Shown here piece after piece: positions 1 to 6,327 of a stretch of 6,329 bases of DNA. The DNA is from Lentimicrobiaceae bacterium (GTDB lineage: Bacteria > Bacteroidota > Bacteroidia > Bacteroidales > JAGONC01). The stretch is from the NCBI GenBank assembly GCA_030621075.1, contig JAUXII010000057.1:1-6329 (forward strand). The letters are read 5' to 3'. The notes beneath the pieces are model-generated. The model made no database searches and was not told the origin of the DNA. It saw only the letters and a program-made list of their open reading frames with translations. The number at the start of each line of letters is the position of its first letter. Position 1 is the stretch's first letter. A program made the translations under genes and the position numbers.

Positions 1-1
1 G

Positions 2-1735
2 CAAATGGTAAACACCATTCCCACCTACCTGGCTTCAGTGGCTGTTGGTAATTATGTGTTGGTAGAGGATACCTATAGTGGAATTATGAATGACATTCCC
101 ATTAAAATATATGTCAAACCCAGCGACTCCTTGAATGTCTTTGGTTCTTTTATTCATTTAAAAGATATTTTAGCTGTTTTTGAAGATCGTTTTGGCCCTT
201 ATCGTTGGTCAAGGGTTGGTTATGTTGGTACTGACATCGGGGCGATGGAACATGCTACGAATATCGCATACCCTCATTTTACCATCAATGGAAACTTAAC
301 CTACGAGTGGCTGTATGCGCATGAACTCTCGCACATGTGGTTTGGAGATCTCGTTACGTGTGCTTCGGCCGAAGATATGTGGATTAACGAAGGCTGGGCC
401 GTATTCTGTGAATCACTGTTCAGAGAAGGAATATACGGGCCAGCAAGCTACCGGGAAAACATTAACTCGCTCCATAAATGGGTGCTTCACTATTGTCATA
501 CCCCACTGGGCGATAACCAATATTTTGCGTTGTATGGTATTCCACCGGAATACACATATGGGAATACTGTTTACGATAAAGGGGCGCTGGTGGTACATAC
601 CCTGAGAGGATATCTTGGTGATAGCCTTTTTTTCGAGGCTACGAAAGGCTTTCTTGATGAATTTGCTTTTAATTATATGTCATCTTACGATCTTAGTGAG
701 TTTATTTCATCTTACACAGGTGTTGATGTAACGGATTTTTTTGATGCATGGGTGTTTTCACCGGGATTTCCCCATTTTGCTATTGATTCATTTTCTGTTG
801 CTCCCTCCGGATCATCGTTTCTAATAGATGTTTATGCAAGTCAGAAATGGAAAGGAGGTGATTATTATGCCAATTCCAACAAAGTTGAAATTACATTCAT
901 GAGTTCAGGCTGGGAAATCCATACTGATATAATTCATTTTTCAGGGCCATCGGGCCATCAATCGTTTCTGGTCCCTTTTGAACCGGTACTTGTTATGCCT
1001 GACCTAAATGATAAAATCTGTGATGCTACAACTGATTTCGAACTTACTATTTCTGACCCCGGAGAATATGGGTTTGACGACACTTTTTTTACCCTTGAGG
1101 TGGGAAATGTTACGGATTCGGCGTTTATGAGGGTAACGCATAACTGGGCACCTCCTGATACGCTTCAGGACCCGGTTAACGGGTTACGGCTTTCCGATTA
1201 CCGGTATTGGTCTATTGATGGTGTTTTCCTTGATGGGTTTCAGGGTTCCGGCAAATTTTTTTATACCAAAAGTAGTTTCCTTGATAATACACTTATCACA
1301 AATTCGAACGACTCATTGGTTATTCTCTATCGTGCCAATCCTGCAGCAGAATGGGCATCTATTGAATTTACGCAACTTGGAAATTGGATGGTTGGGAATT
1401 TAATTGTTGAAAATCTTCAAAAAGGAGATTATACACTGGCCATTTGGGATCACACCGTGAGTACAGGAAAAACGATTAATAATTTAGTTCCGGTCATGAA
1501 AATTTATCCTAATCCATCCGATGATTTTTTTACGATTGAGCTGGCGAATAATCTGCAAGGGAGAATAATGGTGTATAATGCATCCGGTAAAGTTATTGAT
1601 TCTATGAAGGTTGGAGATGGGCAACGATTGTTACAATGGACTCCGGGCCTGGCCTCCAAAGGAACCTATTTTATTCAGCTTATCGATATTAATAATGATA
1701 TACTGGATAGTGAAAAGGTTTTGTTTGTTAATTAA
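2..1735 (+). CDS. Secreted M1-family zinc aminopeptidase, 3' part, with type IX secretion sorting domain
   Basis: The reading frame is open to the left edge, so the ATG at 5 is probably internal and the start lies outside. Residues here are counted from that ATG. TYLASVAVGNY (8-18) matches the end of the M1 N-terminal beta domain, most of which is missing. The catalytic domain follows: GAMEH (79-83, exopeptidase motif, usually GAMEN), the zinc site HELSH (106-110) with the third ligand Glu129 in NEGW, exactly HExxH-18-E, and YDKG (190-193), whose Tyr is the likely transition-state residue. Residues about 260-490 are beta-rich and not recognised. KIYPNP (499-504), followed by GTYFIQL (553-559) and a KVLFVN end, is a type A Por/T9SS sorting domain. 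The protein is therefore expected to cross the outer membrane and be surface-bound or released, trimming N-terminal residues from peptides. The family is certain; peptide specificity cannot be read from the sequence. The gene contains five T7 runs. Confidence 0.95.
   Translation, partial: QMVNTIPTYLASVAVGNYVLVEDTYSGIMNDIPIKIYVKPSDSLNVFGSFIHLKDILAVFEDRFGPYRWSRVGYVGTDIGAMEHATNIAYPHFTINGNLTYEWLYAHELSHMWFGDLVTCASAEDMWINEGWAVFCESLFREGIYGPASYRENINSLHKWVLHYCHTPLGDNQYFALYGIPPEYTYGNTVYDKGALVVHTLRGYLGDSLFFEATKGFLDEFAFNYMSSYDLSEFISSYTGVDVTDFFDAWVFSPGFPHFAIDSFSVAPSGSSFLIDVYASQKWKGGDYYANSNKVEITFMSSGWEIHTDIIHFSGPSGHQSFLVPFEPVLVMPDLNDKICDATTDFELTISDPGEYGFDDTFFTLEVGNVTDSAFMRVTHNWAPPDTLQDPVNGLRLSDYRYWSIDGVFLDGFQGSGKFFYTKSSFLDNTLITNSNDSLVILYRANPAAEWASIEFTQLGNWMVGNLIVENLQKGDYTLAIWDHTVSTGKTINNLVPVMKIYPNPSDDFFTIELANNLQGRIMVYNASGKVIDSMKVGDGQRLLQWTPGLASKGTYFIQLIDINNDILDSEKVLFVN
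851..862 (+). promoter_or_regulatory. Full-length Shine-Dalgarno-like sequence inside the aminopeptidase gene
   Basis: AAAGGAGGTGAT is the exact 12-base complement of the conserved 3' tail of bacterial 16S rRNA. It sits 8 bases (counting from GGAGG) before an ATG at 867, which is out of frame with the host gene and opens only an 11-codon frame (MPIPTKLKLHS, stop TGA at 900-902). The host gene uses these bases for Lys-Gly-Gly-Asp. Real gene starts in this window have no such sequence, and Bacteroidetes ribosomes are known to mask their anti-Shine-Dalgarno tail. It is probably a coding coincidence; a translation pause site is possible. Confidence 0.2.
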
Positions 1736-1883
1736 AGCAGCCCACAGAAAAGCCTTCTTTCCTGTTCAAAAACAAATGCCACCTATGTTGTTAACCTGGT
1801 AAAAGCTATTGAATTGGCCCCTTTGAGCAAAAGAGAATCTTTGAAATGGTTAAACCGAAAGAAAATATGAGTTGATTTATTGG

Positions 1884-1891
1884 TATATTTG
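1884..1891 (+). promoter_or_regulatory. Bacteroidetes-type -7 promoter element for the beta-barrel gene
   Basis: TATATTTG matches the -7 consensus TAnnTTTG at every fixed position. It ends 22 bases before the ATG at 1914, which would give a leader of roughly 15-20 bases. There is no good -33 TTTG box at the usual spacing of about 20 bases; the nearest TTG (1872-1874) is only 9 bases away. The call therefore rests on one element and its position just upstream of a gene. Confidence 0.5.
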
Positions 1892-1913
1892 TAGTATTCA
1901 AAAACAACCTGGT

Positions 1914-2639
1914 ATGAAAAAGATCTTACTAATAGCATTCACCCTCCTTTCTTGTTATGGCTTTTCTCAGCATTATGAAAACTTCATGTCAATTAGCATG
2001 GGTGGGGCTGTTCCTTTTGGCGATTTTGCCAGCACCGACATAGATAATACGAGTGCCGGATATGCTGAAACAAGTTTGTTTCTTAGCTTTGATGGCGCTC
2101 ATTTGTTTCTTCCTTATATCGGTATTGCCGGTACTATGACTTACGCCAATAATTCAGTTGATCAGATTTCTCTCAGAACAGACATTATAACCAAAATTAA
2201 AGAGCAATATCCTGACTTTGTCATCCCTGAAGATACTTATATTAGTTTTGATGCCGGGGTTTGGAATCATGTAGATGTTATGGTTGGGCCACAGTTTACA
2301 CTGCCCCTCGACCGGTTGAATTTTGATCTCAGGGCATTGGGAGGGCTAAGTTTTATATTTCCTCCTGAAATGCAGATTTACCTCGCTAATGCAGATGAAG
2401 AACTTAGAAAATATTTTATCTACCAGACAAAAGTGAGCTTCGGATATCTCTTTGGAGCTGCCTTACGATATAATACATCAAATGATATGATGATCCGCCT
2501 GATGGCAGATTACACCTATGCAAAAACAACATACACCGTTACTGATGAATATGAAGGCCCGGGTTCACCTGATATAGGTGAATATGTACAACCGATCGGC
2601 ACCTGGAATATTGGCATAGGCATAGGGTACTATTTTTAG
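1914..2639 (+). CDS. Small outer-membrane beta-barrel protein
   Basis: Predicted 241-residue protein of the broad Bacteroidetes outer-membrane beta-barrel class; no specific family was recognised. The frame could be extended to a TTG at 1872, but the ATG at 1914 is chosen because it opens directly onto a signal peptide (MKKILLIAFTLLSCYGFSQ, cleavage likely after Gln19) and follows a promoter element. The mature part has alternating hydrophobic and polar strands rich in Gly, Tyr and Phe (for example 50-78, 119-139, 164-175, 180-195) and ends WNIGIGIGYYF. A terminal strand with a final Phe is the usual signal for insertion by the BAM machinery. Cys14 in LLSC is a poor lipobox because Leu sits at -2, so a lipoprotein is less likely. 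There is no OmpA-like peptidoglycan-binding domain. The role could be structural, transport or adhesion; nothing in the sequence decides. The aminopeptidase ends 178 bases upstream and the acyl-CoA synthetase starts 61 bases downstream on the same strand. Confidence 0.85.
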   Translation: MKKILLIAFTLLSCYGFSQHYENFMSISMGGAVPFGDFASTDIDNTSAGYAETSLFLSFDGAHLFLPYIGIAGTMTYANNSVDQISLRTDIITKIKEQYPDFVIPEDTYISFDAGVWNHVDVMVGPQFTLPLDRLNFDLRALGGLSFIFPPEMQIYLANADEELRKYFIYQTKVSFGYLFGAALRYNTSNDMMIRLMADYTYAKTTYTVTDEYEGPGSPDIGEYVQPIGTWNIGIGIGYYF

Positions 2640-2700
2640 CCTCAAATCATCGTAACAAAGTAACAATCTCCTTTTTAGTCTTAATTGAACTCTTAGCGAG

Positions 2701-4329
2701 ATGAAAAGTAATCAATACAATCAGGGATTAGATAAAAATCAAGCCAACTATGTCCCTTTATCTCCATTAACATTTATCAAAAGAGCTGCTTATGTTTATC
2801 CTGAAAAGACAGCAGTAGTTTATGGTGCAATTCGTTATACATGGAAAGAGGTTTACAACCGGGCTTGTTGCCTGGCTTCGGTTTTGCATATACATGGAAT
2901 AAGAGAGGGAGATACTGTTTCCATTATGGGGTATAATACGCATGAGACTTATGAAGCACATTTCGGTATTCCGATGGCAGGAGGTGTAATCCATGCGATC
3001 AATACCCGGCTTGATGCCCCAAATATTGCTTTTATGATGGATCATGCACAAACGAAAGTATTGTTAACAGATACGCTGGCTGCTCCAATAATGAAAAAGG
3101 CCCTGAGCTTAGTTAAAGAAAAACCGTTGGTAATTGATATTGTTGATGCAAATGAAGAGGCAGGAGAATCCTTAGGCAATATGAATTACGAAGATTTTAT
3201 TTCACAGGGTGACCCCCATTTCAAATGGCAATTACCGTCAGACGAATGGAATGCAATTGCTTTAAATTATACTTCGGGTACAACCGGTAACCCCAAGGGT
3301 GTGGTTTTTCATCATCGTGGAGCCTATTTAAACGCTCTCGGAAATTTGATAGCATGGGAAATGCCCAAACACCCGGTTTATTTATGGACTTTACCGATGT
3401 TTCATTGTAATGGTTGGTGTTTTACATGGGCTTTGGCGGCAGTTGGAGCCAAAAGTGTCTGTTTGAAACAGGTGAAAGTAGCAACTATTTATGACTTAAT
3501 TGAAAAGGAAGGAGTGACCCATTATTGTGGAGCACCTATTGTTCATAGTTTAATTGCTAATGCCCCGAAAGAATTACAAGCAAAGAAAAAGCACCTAATA
3601 AAAGGTATGATAGCCGGGGCACCACCACCGCCGGCTGTGCTCGATACCATGGCTAAAAATGGATTTGAAATTACCCATGTTTACGGATTAACCGAAACGT
3701 ATGGCCCGGCTACCATTTGCGACTGGAATGAGAGTTGGAATAAATTGCCAACTGCTGAACAAGCTGAAATCAAGGCATTGCAGGGGGTGGCTTTGCATGT
3801 ATCGGAAGACTTAATAGTGGCTAATCCGGAAACGTTGCAGCCTGTACCTTTTGACGGGAAAACGATGGGAGAAGTATTATTCCGGGGTAATAATACAATG
3901 AAAGGGTATCTCAAAAACCAATCCGAAAATGAAAAAGCCTTTAAAGGAGGCTGGTTTCATAGTGGTGACTTAGCAGTTATCCATTCTAATGGTTATATCC
4001 AATTAAAAGATCGCTCCAAAGATATTATCATTTCAGGAGGGGAAAATATTTCCAGCATCGAGATTGAGACCACCATATTTGAGCATCCGGCGGTTATGGA
4101 TGCGGCTGTTGTGGCCAAACCCGATGAAAAATGGGGTGAAATACCCTGCGCCTTTGTCACGTTAAAAGAGGGAATGGAAGTATCGCAACAGGAATTAATT
4201 GATTTTGTTCGGTCGAAAATTGCCCACTTCAAAGCACCGAAAACCATCGTTTTTGGTCGCCTGCCGAAAACATCAACGGGCAAAACACAAAAGTTTGTGT
4301 TAAGAGAACGAGCTCTAAATATGGAGTAA
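2701..4329 (+). CDS. AMP-forming acyl-CoA synthetase, DmdB / AAE type
   Basis: This 542-residue cytoplasmic enzyme activates a carboxylic acid with ATP to an acyl-adenylate and transfers it to coenzyme A. All core motifs of the adenylate-forming (ANL) superfamily are present: phosphate loop TSGTTGNPKG (191-200), YGLTETYGP (328-336), GWFHSGD (417-423, Asp423 binding the ribose), DRSKD (437-441), GGEN (446-449, domain hinge region) and the A10 motif PKTSTGK with Lys528. LPMFHCNGW (231-239), GAPPPPAVLDTM (306-317) and KPDEKWGE (473-480) are typical of the subgroup holding bacterial methylmercaptopropionate-CoA ligases (DmdB) and plant acyl-activating enzymes, which differ in using short, branched, sulfur-containing or aromatic acids. 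The substrate cannot be told from sequence. The length is normal, and the start is supported by the family's N-terminal ANYVPLSPLTF segment at 15-25. No Shine-Dalgarno sequence precedes the ATG. It converges on the radical SAM gene. Confidence 0.95.
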   Translation: MKSNQYNQGLDKNQANYVPLSPLTFIKRAAYVYPEKTAVVYGAIRYTWKEVYNRACCLASVLHIHGIREGDTVSIMGYNTHETYEAHFGIPMAGGVIHAINTRLDAPNIAFMMDHAQTKVLLTDTLAAPIMKKALSLVKEKPLVIDIVDANEEAGESLGNMNYEDFISQGDPHFKWQLPSDEWNAIALNYTSGTTGNPKGVVFHHRGAYLNALGNLIAWEMPKHPVYLWTLPMFHCNGWCFTWALAAVGAKSVCLKQVKVATIYDLIEKEGVTHYCGAPIVHSLIANAPKELQAKKKHLIKGMIAGAPPPPAVLDTMAKNGFEITHVYGLTETYGPATICDWNESWNKLPTAEQAEIKALQGVALHVSEDLIVANPETLQPVPFDGKTMGEVLFRGNNTMKGYLKNQSENEKAFKGGWFHSGDLAVIHSNGYIQLKDRSKDIIISGGENISSIEIETTIFEHPAVMDAAVVAKPDEKWGEIPCAFVTLKEGMEVSQQELIDFVRSKIAHFKAPKTIVFGRLPKTSTGKTQKFVLRERALNME

Positions 4330-4347
4330 AAAACCAGCAAGATCTCC

Positions 4348-4389
4348 TCATTAATATTCCTGATTAAACATTTCTGATTAATGATTTTT
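4348..4389 (+). terminator. Possible weak terminator after the acyl-CoA synthetase gene
   Basis: In the 90-base gap between the two convergent genes, TCATTAAT (4348-4355) and ATTAATGA (4377-4384) form a perfect 8-bp but AT-rich stem with a 21-base loop, followed at once by T5 (4385-4389). A competing 8-bp stem pairs TCCTCATT (4345-4352) with AATGAGGA (4398-4405) around a 45-base loop. Neither is strong. Position and the T run favour a terminator for the plus-strand gene. The second stem could serve the minus strand, where a T6 lies about 11 bases beyond it (4328-4333). Confidence 0.35.
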
Positions 4390-4419
4390 GATAAATCAAT
4401 GAGGAATTTACCCGTTCTT

Positions 4420-6063
4420 CTAAGATCCAACGGTGATCTCATCGAGTAGATTGTGGTTTATCTTTTTATCTGTGACCTGAAGTGCTTCTGCTATATTTCT
4501 AAAAACAGTGATTTTTTGTTCCCGGGCGGATTTTTCAATATAAGCCAGGGTTAATTCATGACGAAGTTCAAACAATTTTTTGCGCTGCTCATCTGAGAAA
4601 GCCTGCTGATTATAAAAGGTCCGCTCTTCTGAGTAATGATAAGGGACCCCGGACACCTGTTTGAAAAGCTCATAGCTAATCTCGAGAGATTGTTGAGAAT
4701 CCATTGTGTAGTGCGACCATTTGTCGAATATTCCCCTGATTTTCCATTTTTTCCGATATTCGGGGAGGGCGAGATCACTAAAAGGGGAAATAAACAGGGG
4801 GAAAAGCATATAACTTGATGATGCAAGCCCGATATCAAGATTATTGATGAACCGGGCCGTGTTATTCACAGTTTCAGCAGTTTCTCCCGGAAAACCAACA
4901 ATATAGGTCATCAGTACATTTATACCACTTTGATCGAGCAGTTCAATGCCCCGTTTTACATTTTCTAATTTTTGCAATTTATTCATTCTTACTATCTGGT
5001 CATTGTCGCCCGATTCAACACCAACCAGCGAAATCATCAAACCTGAGCGTTTAACTAATTCAATATTTGATTCGTTTATGGCAGAAGCACGCATGAATCC
5101 AATCCAACGCTGAATACCAGATGCGATAAATGATTCAGATACTTCTATCAGCCGTTTGTTATTGATAAACACATTGTCATCTGAAGCATGTATGATATGA
5201 TGTTTGCCCTTTATCCGGTTTTGAATCATACCTAATTCAGACTGAAGGCTCTCTTTCGATCGTAAGATAATACGTGGATACAACCGGTAAAAATCACAAT
5301 AGAGGCAACGAAAAGGGCAACCGATGGAAGTTCTGATCGGGATTTGATCCGGTAACTCATCTATCAGATCCCATCTTGTAAAATCTTTATTATAATCAAC
5401 CTTCTCAATTTTACGTTCAGTAAATAAAAATCCTCCGACTTTATCAGGAATAGCCAGGTTGGGGATACGATCGAAGTTTGTTTTTACTGCTTGCAATTCC
5501 TTTAAGATCAGTAACAAAGATTCTCTCCCATGCGGTGCCGCCACATATACATCAGCAGGAAAGTCTGAGCTTTCAGCATGAAAAAGCAGAAGGGATGATT
5601 CGTCCGGCGCATGCTCTTGTCCCCAATGTAACTCGTAAAACTGGTAACTTTTCCAGATATATATACCACCAACAATAATACAGGTTTCAGGCAGGTAACG
5701 GCGAATGAGGTTGAGATAATTTTTCAGGGATTCATTGCTTAAGATCATAGTAGACGAAAGACAAACAGCAATTGCTTTCTCCTTTGCAATTGATTCAAGG
5801 GATTCCTGATTACATTTGTGCGTAAGCAATGTTTCATATCCATTTTCCCGTAACAATCCGGCAAGATAGAAACCTGCTGCAGGCATCATATCTTTTTTGG
5901 AAGGAACCGGGACTATTTTATCAGTGTGAAATCCATTTTGTGCAAGCTCCTGAAGAGTGGATAATGTAAGTTCCCGTTTACTTTTATCCAATACCAGCCT
6001 AAAATCAAGGTTGTATTGCTCAAGATCAACCATGGGAGCGATTATGGCAACAGTGTGGGACAT
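4420..6063 (-). CDS. Radical SAM protein with N-terminal cobalamin-binding-like domain
   Basis: This 547-residue protein has the class B (cobalamin-binding) radical SAM layout. Residues about 55-190 resemble the B12-binding Rossmann domain: PAAGFYLAGLLRENGYET (61-78), VCLSST (100-105), IIVGGIYIWKS (129-139), and HGRESLLLIL (178-187) where relatives have GEGE. The DxHxxG cobalt-ligand motif is not visible, which is common in this class. The radical SAM barrel starts at TSIGCPFRCLYC (245-256), with Cys249, Cys253 and Cys256 giving the CxxxCxxC [4Fe-4S] site. It continues with SDDNVF (294-299), GVESGD (348-353) and the YIVGFPGET strand (387-395). A C-terminal part of about 120 residues is not recognised. 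Known relatives cleave SAM to a radical and often methylate unactivated carbon or phosphorus; the substrate here is unknown. The ATG at 6061-6063 follows a probable promoter and is the natural start. The stop is TAG. Confidence 0.9.
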   Translation of the reverse strand: MSHTVAIIAPMVDLEQYNLDFRLVLDKSKRELTLSTLQELAQNGFHTDKIVPVPSKKDMMPAAGFYLAGLLRENGYETLLTHKCNQESLESIAKEKAIAVCLSSTMILSNESLKNYLNLIRRYLPETCIIVGGIYIWKSYQFYELHWGQEHAPDESSLLLFHAESSDFPADVYVAAPHGRESLLLILKELQAVKTNFDRIPNLAIPDKVGGFLFTERKIEKVDYNKDFTRWDLIDELPDQIPIRTSIGCPFRCLYCDFYRLYPRIILRSKESLQSELGMIQNRIKGKHHIIHASDDNVFINNKRLIEVSESFIASGIQRWIGFMRASAINESNIELVKRSGLMISLVGVESGDNDQIVRMNKLQKLENVKRGIELLDQSGINVLMTYIVGFPGETAETVNNTARFINNLDIGLASSSYMLFPLFISPFSDLALPEYRKKWKIRGIFDKWSHYTMDSQQSLEISYELFKQVSGVPYHYSEERTFYNQQAFSDEQRKKLFELRHELTLAYIEKSAREQKITVFRNIAEALQVTDKKINHNLLDEITVGS

Positions 6064-6079
6064 ATTTTGTTATTTGCTC

Positions 6080-6087
6080 CAAATATA
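6080..6087 (-). promoter_or_regulatory. Bacteroidetes-type -7 promoter element for the radical SAM gene
   Basis: Read on the minus strand this is TATATTTG, an exact TAnnTTTG match and identical to the element before the beta-barrel gene. It ends 16 bases before the radical SAM ATG, implying a leader of only about 10-15 bases. A TTTG at 6115-6112 could be the -33 box, but the gap of 24 bases is a little long, and that TTTG lies within an arm of the stem-loop at 6107-6137. Confidence 0.55.
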
Positions 6088-6106
6088 TGAATAATGAGAA
6101 AACAGA

Positions 6107-6137
6107 ATCTTCAAATCACAAATCGTTATTTGAAGAT
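6107..6137 (-). terminator. Perfect 10-bp stem-loop between the two minus-strand genes
   Basis: ATCTTCAAAT (6107-6116) and ATTTGAAGAT (6128-6137) are exact reverse complements around an 11-base loop. On the minus strand the stem is followed by a T-rich stretch (TTCTGTTTTCTC), so it could be an intrinsic terminator for the gene that ends at 6193. It also lies about 20 bases upstream of the radical SAM -7 element and overlaps the possible -33 box, so an operator bound by a dimeric regulator is a real alternative. The sequence alone does not decide. Confidence 0.45.
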
Positions 6138-6143
6138 CGTCAT

Positions 6144-6178
6144 CATATCAAATATCTGATATCAGATATCAGATATCT
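6144..6178 (+). repeat. Five-unit tandem repeat of 7 bp (consensus GATATCA)
   Basis: Five consecutive heptamers run without a gap. Units 3 and 4 (6158-6164, 6165-6171) are GATATCA, unit 5 is GATATCT, unit 1 is CATATCA and unit 2 is AATATCT, so all five share the ATATC core. The array contains an 18-bp perfect palindrome, ATATCTGATATCAGATAT (6152-6169). It lies 14 bases past the stop of the partial minus-strand gene and just before the stem-loop. It may be a short slippage-derived repeat, a multi-site operator, or part of the 3' end of the upstream transcript. Confidence 0.8.
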
Positions 6179-6192
6179 AATTATTACTTTAC

Positions 6193-6327
6193 TCAGCCAA
6201 TATTGTCTTTAAGTATCCTGTCAAGTTGGCCAGCCAGATAATATGGCAGGTTGATCAATTTGTAATTTTTTCCTGCGATGGTCCTGCCATCTTCCACCGA
6301 CATTTTTCCCGAATAAAAACGAACCGC
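6193..6327 (-). CDS. C-terminal end of an unrecognised protein (partial)
   Basis: The minus-strand frame is open from the right edge of the window to a TGA at 6195-6193 and encodes 44 residues, containing GKMSVEDGRTIAGKNYKLI and ending in LPYYLAGQLDRILKDNIG. The residue pattern (charged turns followed by an amphipathic C-terminal helix) looks like a real protein end, and the other two minus-strand frames close earlier or read poorly. An in-frame ATG at 6303 would give 36 residues, but nothing suggests it is the true start. I do not recognise the family. The gene runs in the same direction as the radical SAM gene, 129 bases upstream of it. With a stem-loop and a promoter in between, the two are probably separate transcription units. 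Confidence 0.6.
   Translation of the reverse strand, partial: AVRFYSGKMSVEDGRTIAGKNYKLINLPYYLAGQLDRILKDNIG

Noticed and set aside
179..190. TTTGAAGATCGT also present at 6129-6140, partly in the stem-loop
   Set aside because: A 12-base repeat is expected about once by chance in a sequence of this length, and the first copy is ordinary coding sequence in the aminopeptidase.
1872..1913. Upstream TTG start adding 14 residues to the beta-barrel protein
   Set aside because: It would hide the clear signal peptide starting at the ATG at 1914 and would begin upstream of the probable promoter element.
2640..2700. Separate promoter for the acyl-CoA synthetase
   Set aside because: The gap has no TAnnTTTG match. 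The nearest is TATTTTTA at 2631-2638, overlapping the barrel stop codon and lacking the final G. It is too weak to call, and read-through from the barrel gene is equally possible.
3993..4442. A 149-codon minus-strand open frame over the end of the acyl-CoA synthetase
   Set aside because: It lies antisense to strongly conserved motifs of the synthetase (GGEN, A10 lysine) and overlaps the 3' end of the radical SAM gene. Its translation shows no recognisable protein features.
4636..4818. Short plus-strand open frames opposite the radical SAM gene (also 5478-5678)
   Set aside because: They are antisense to well-supported coding sequence and have no promoter, signal peptide or recognisable motif.
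6144..6178. Possible CRISPR or iteron-type origin
   Set aside because: Units are 7 bp without spacers, which excludes CRISPR. There is no replication gene, DnaA box or AT-rich unwinding region beside it to suggest an origin.
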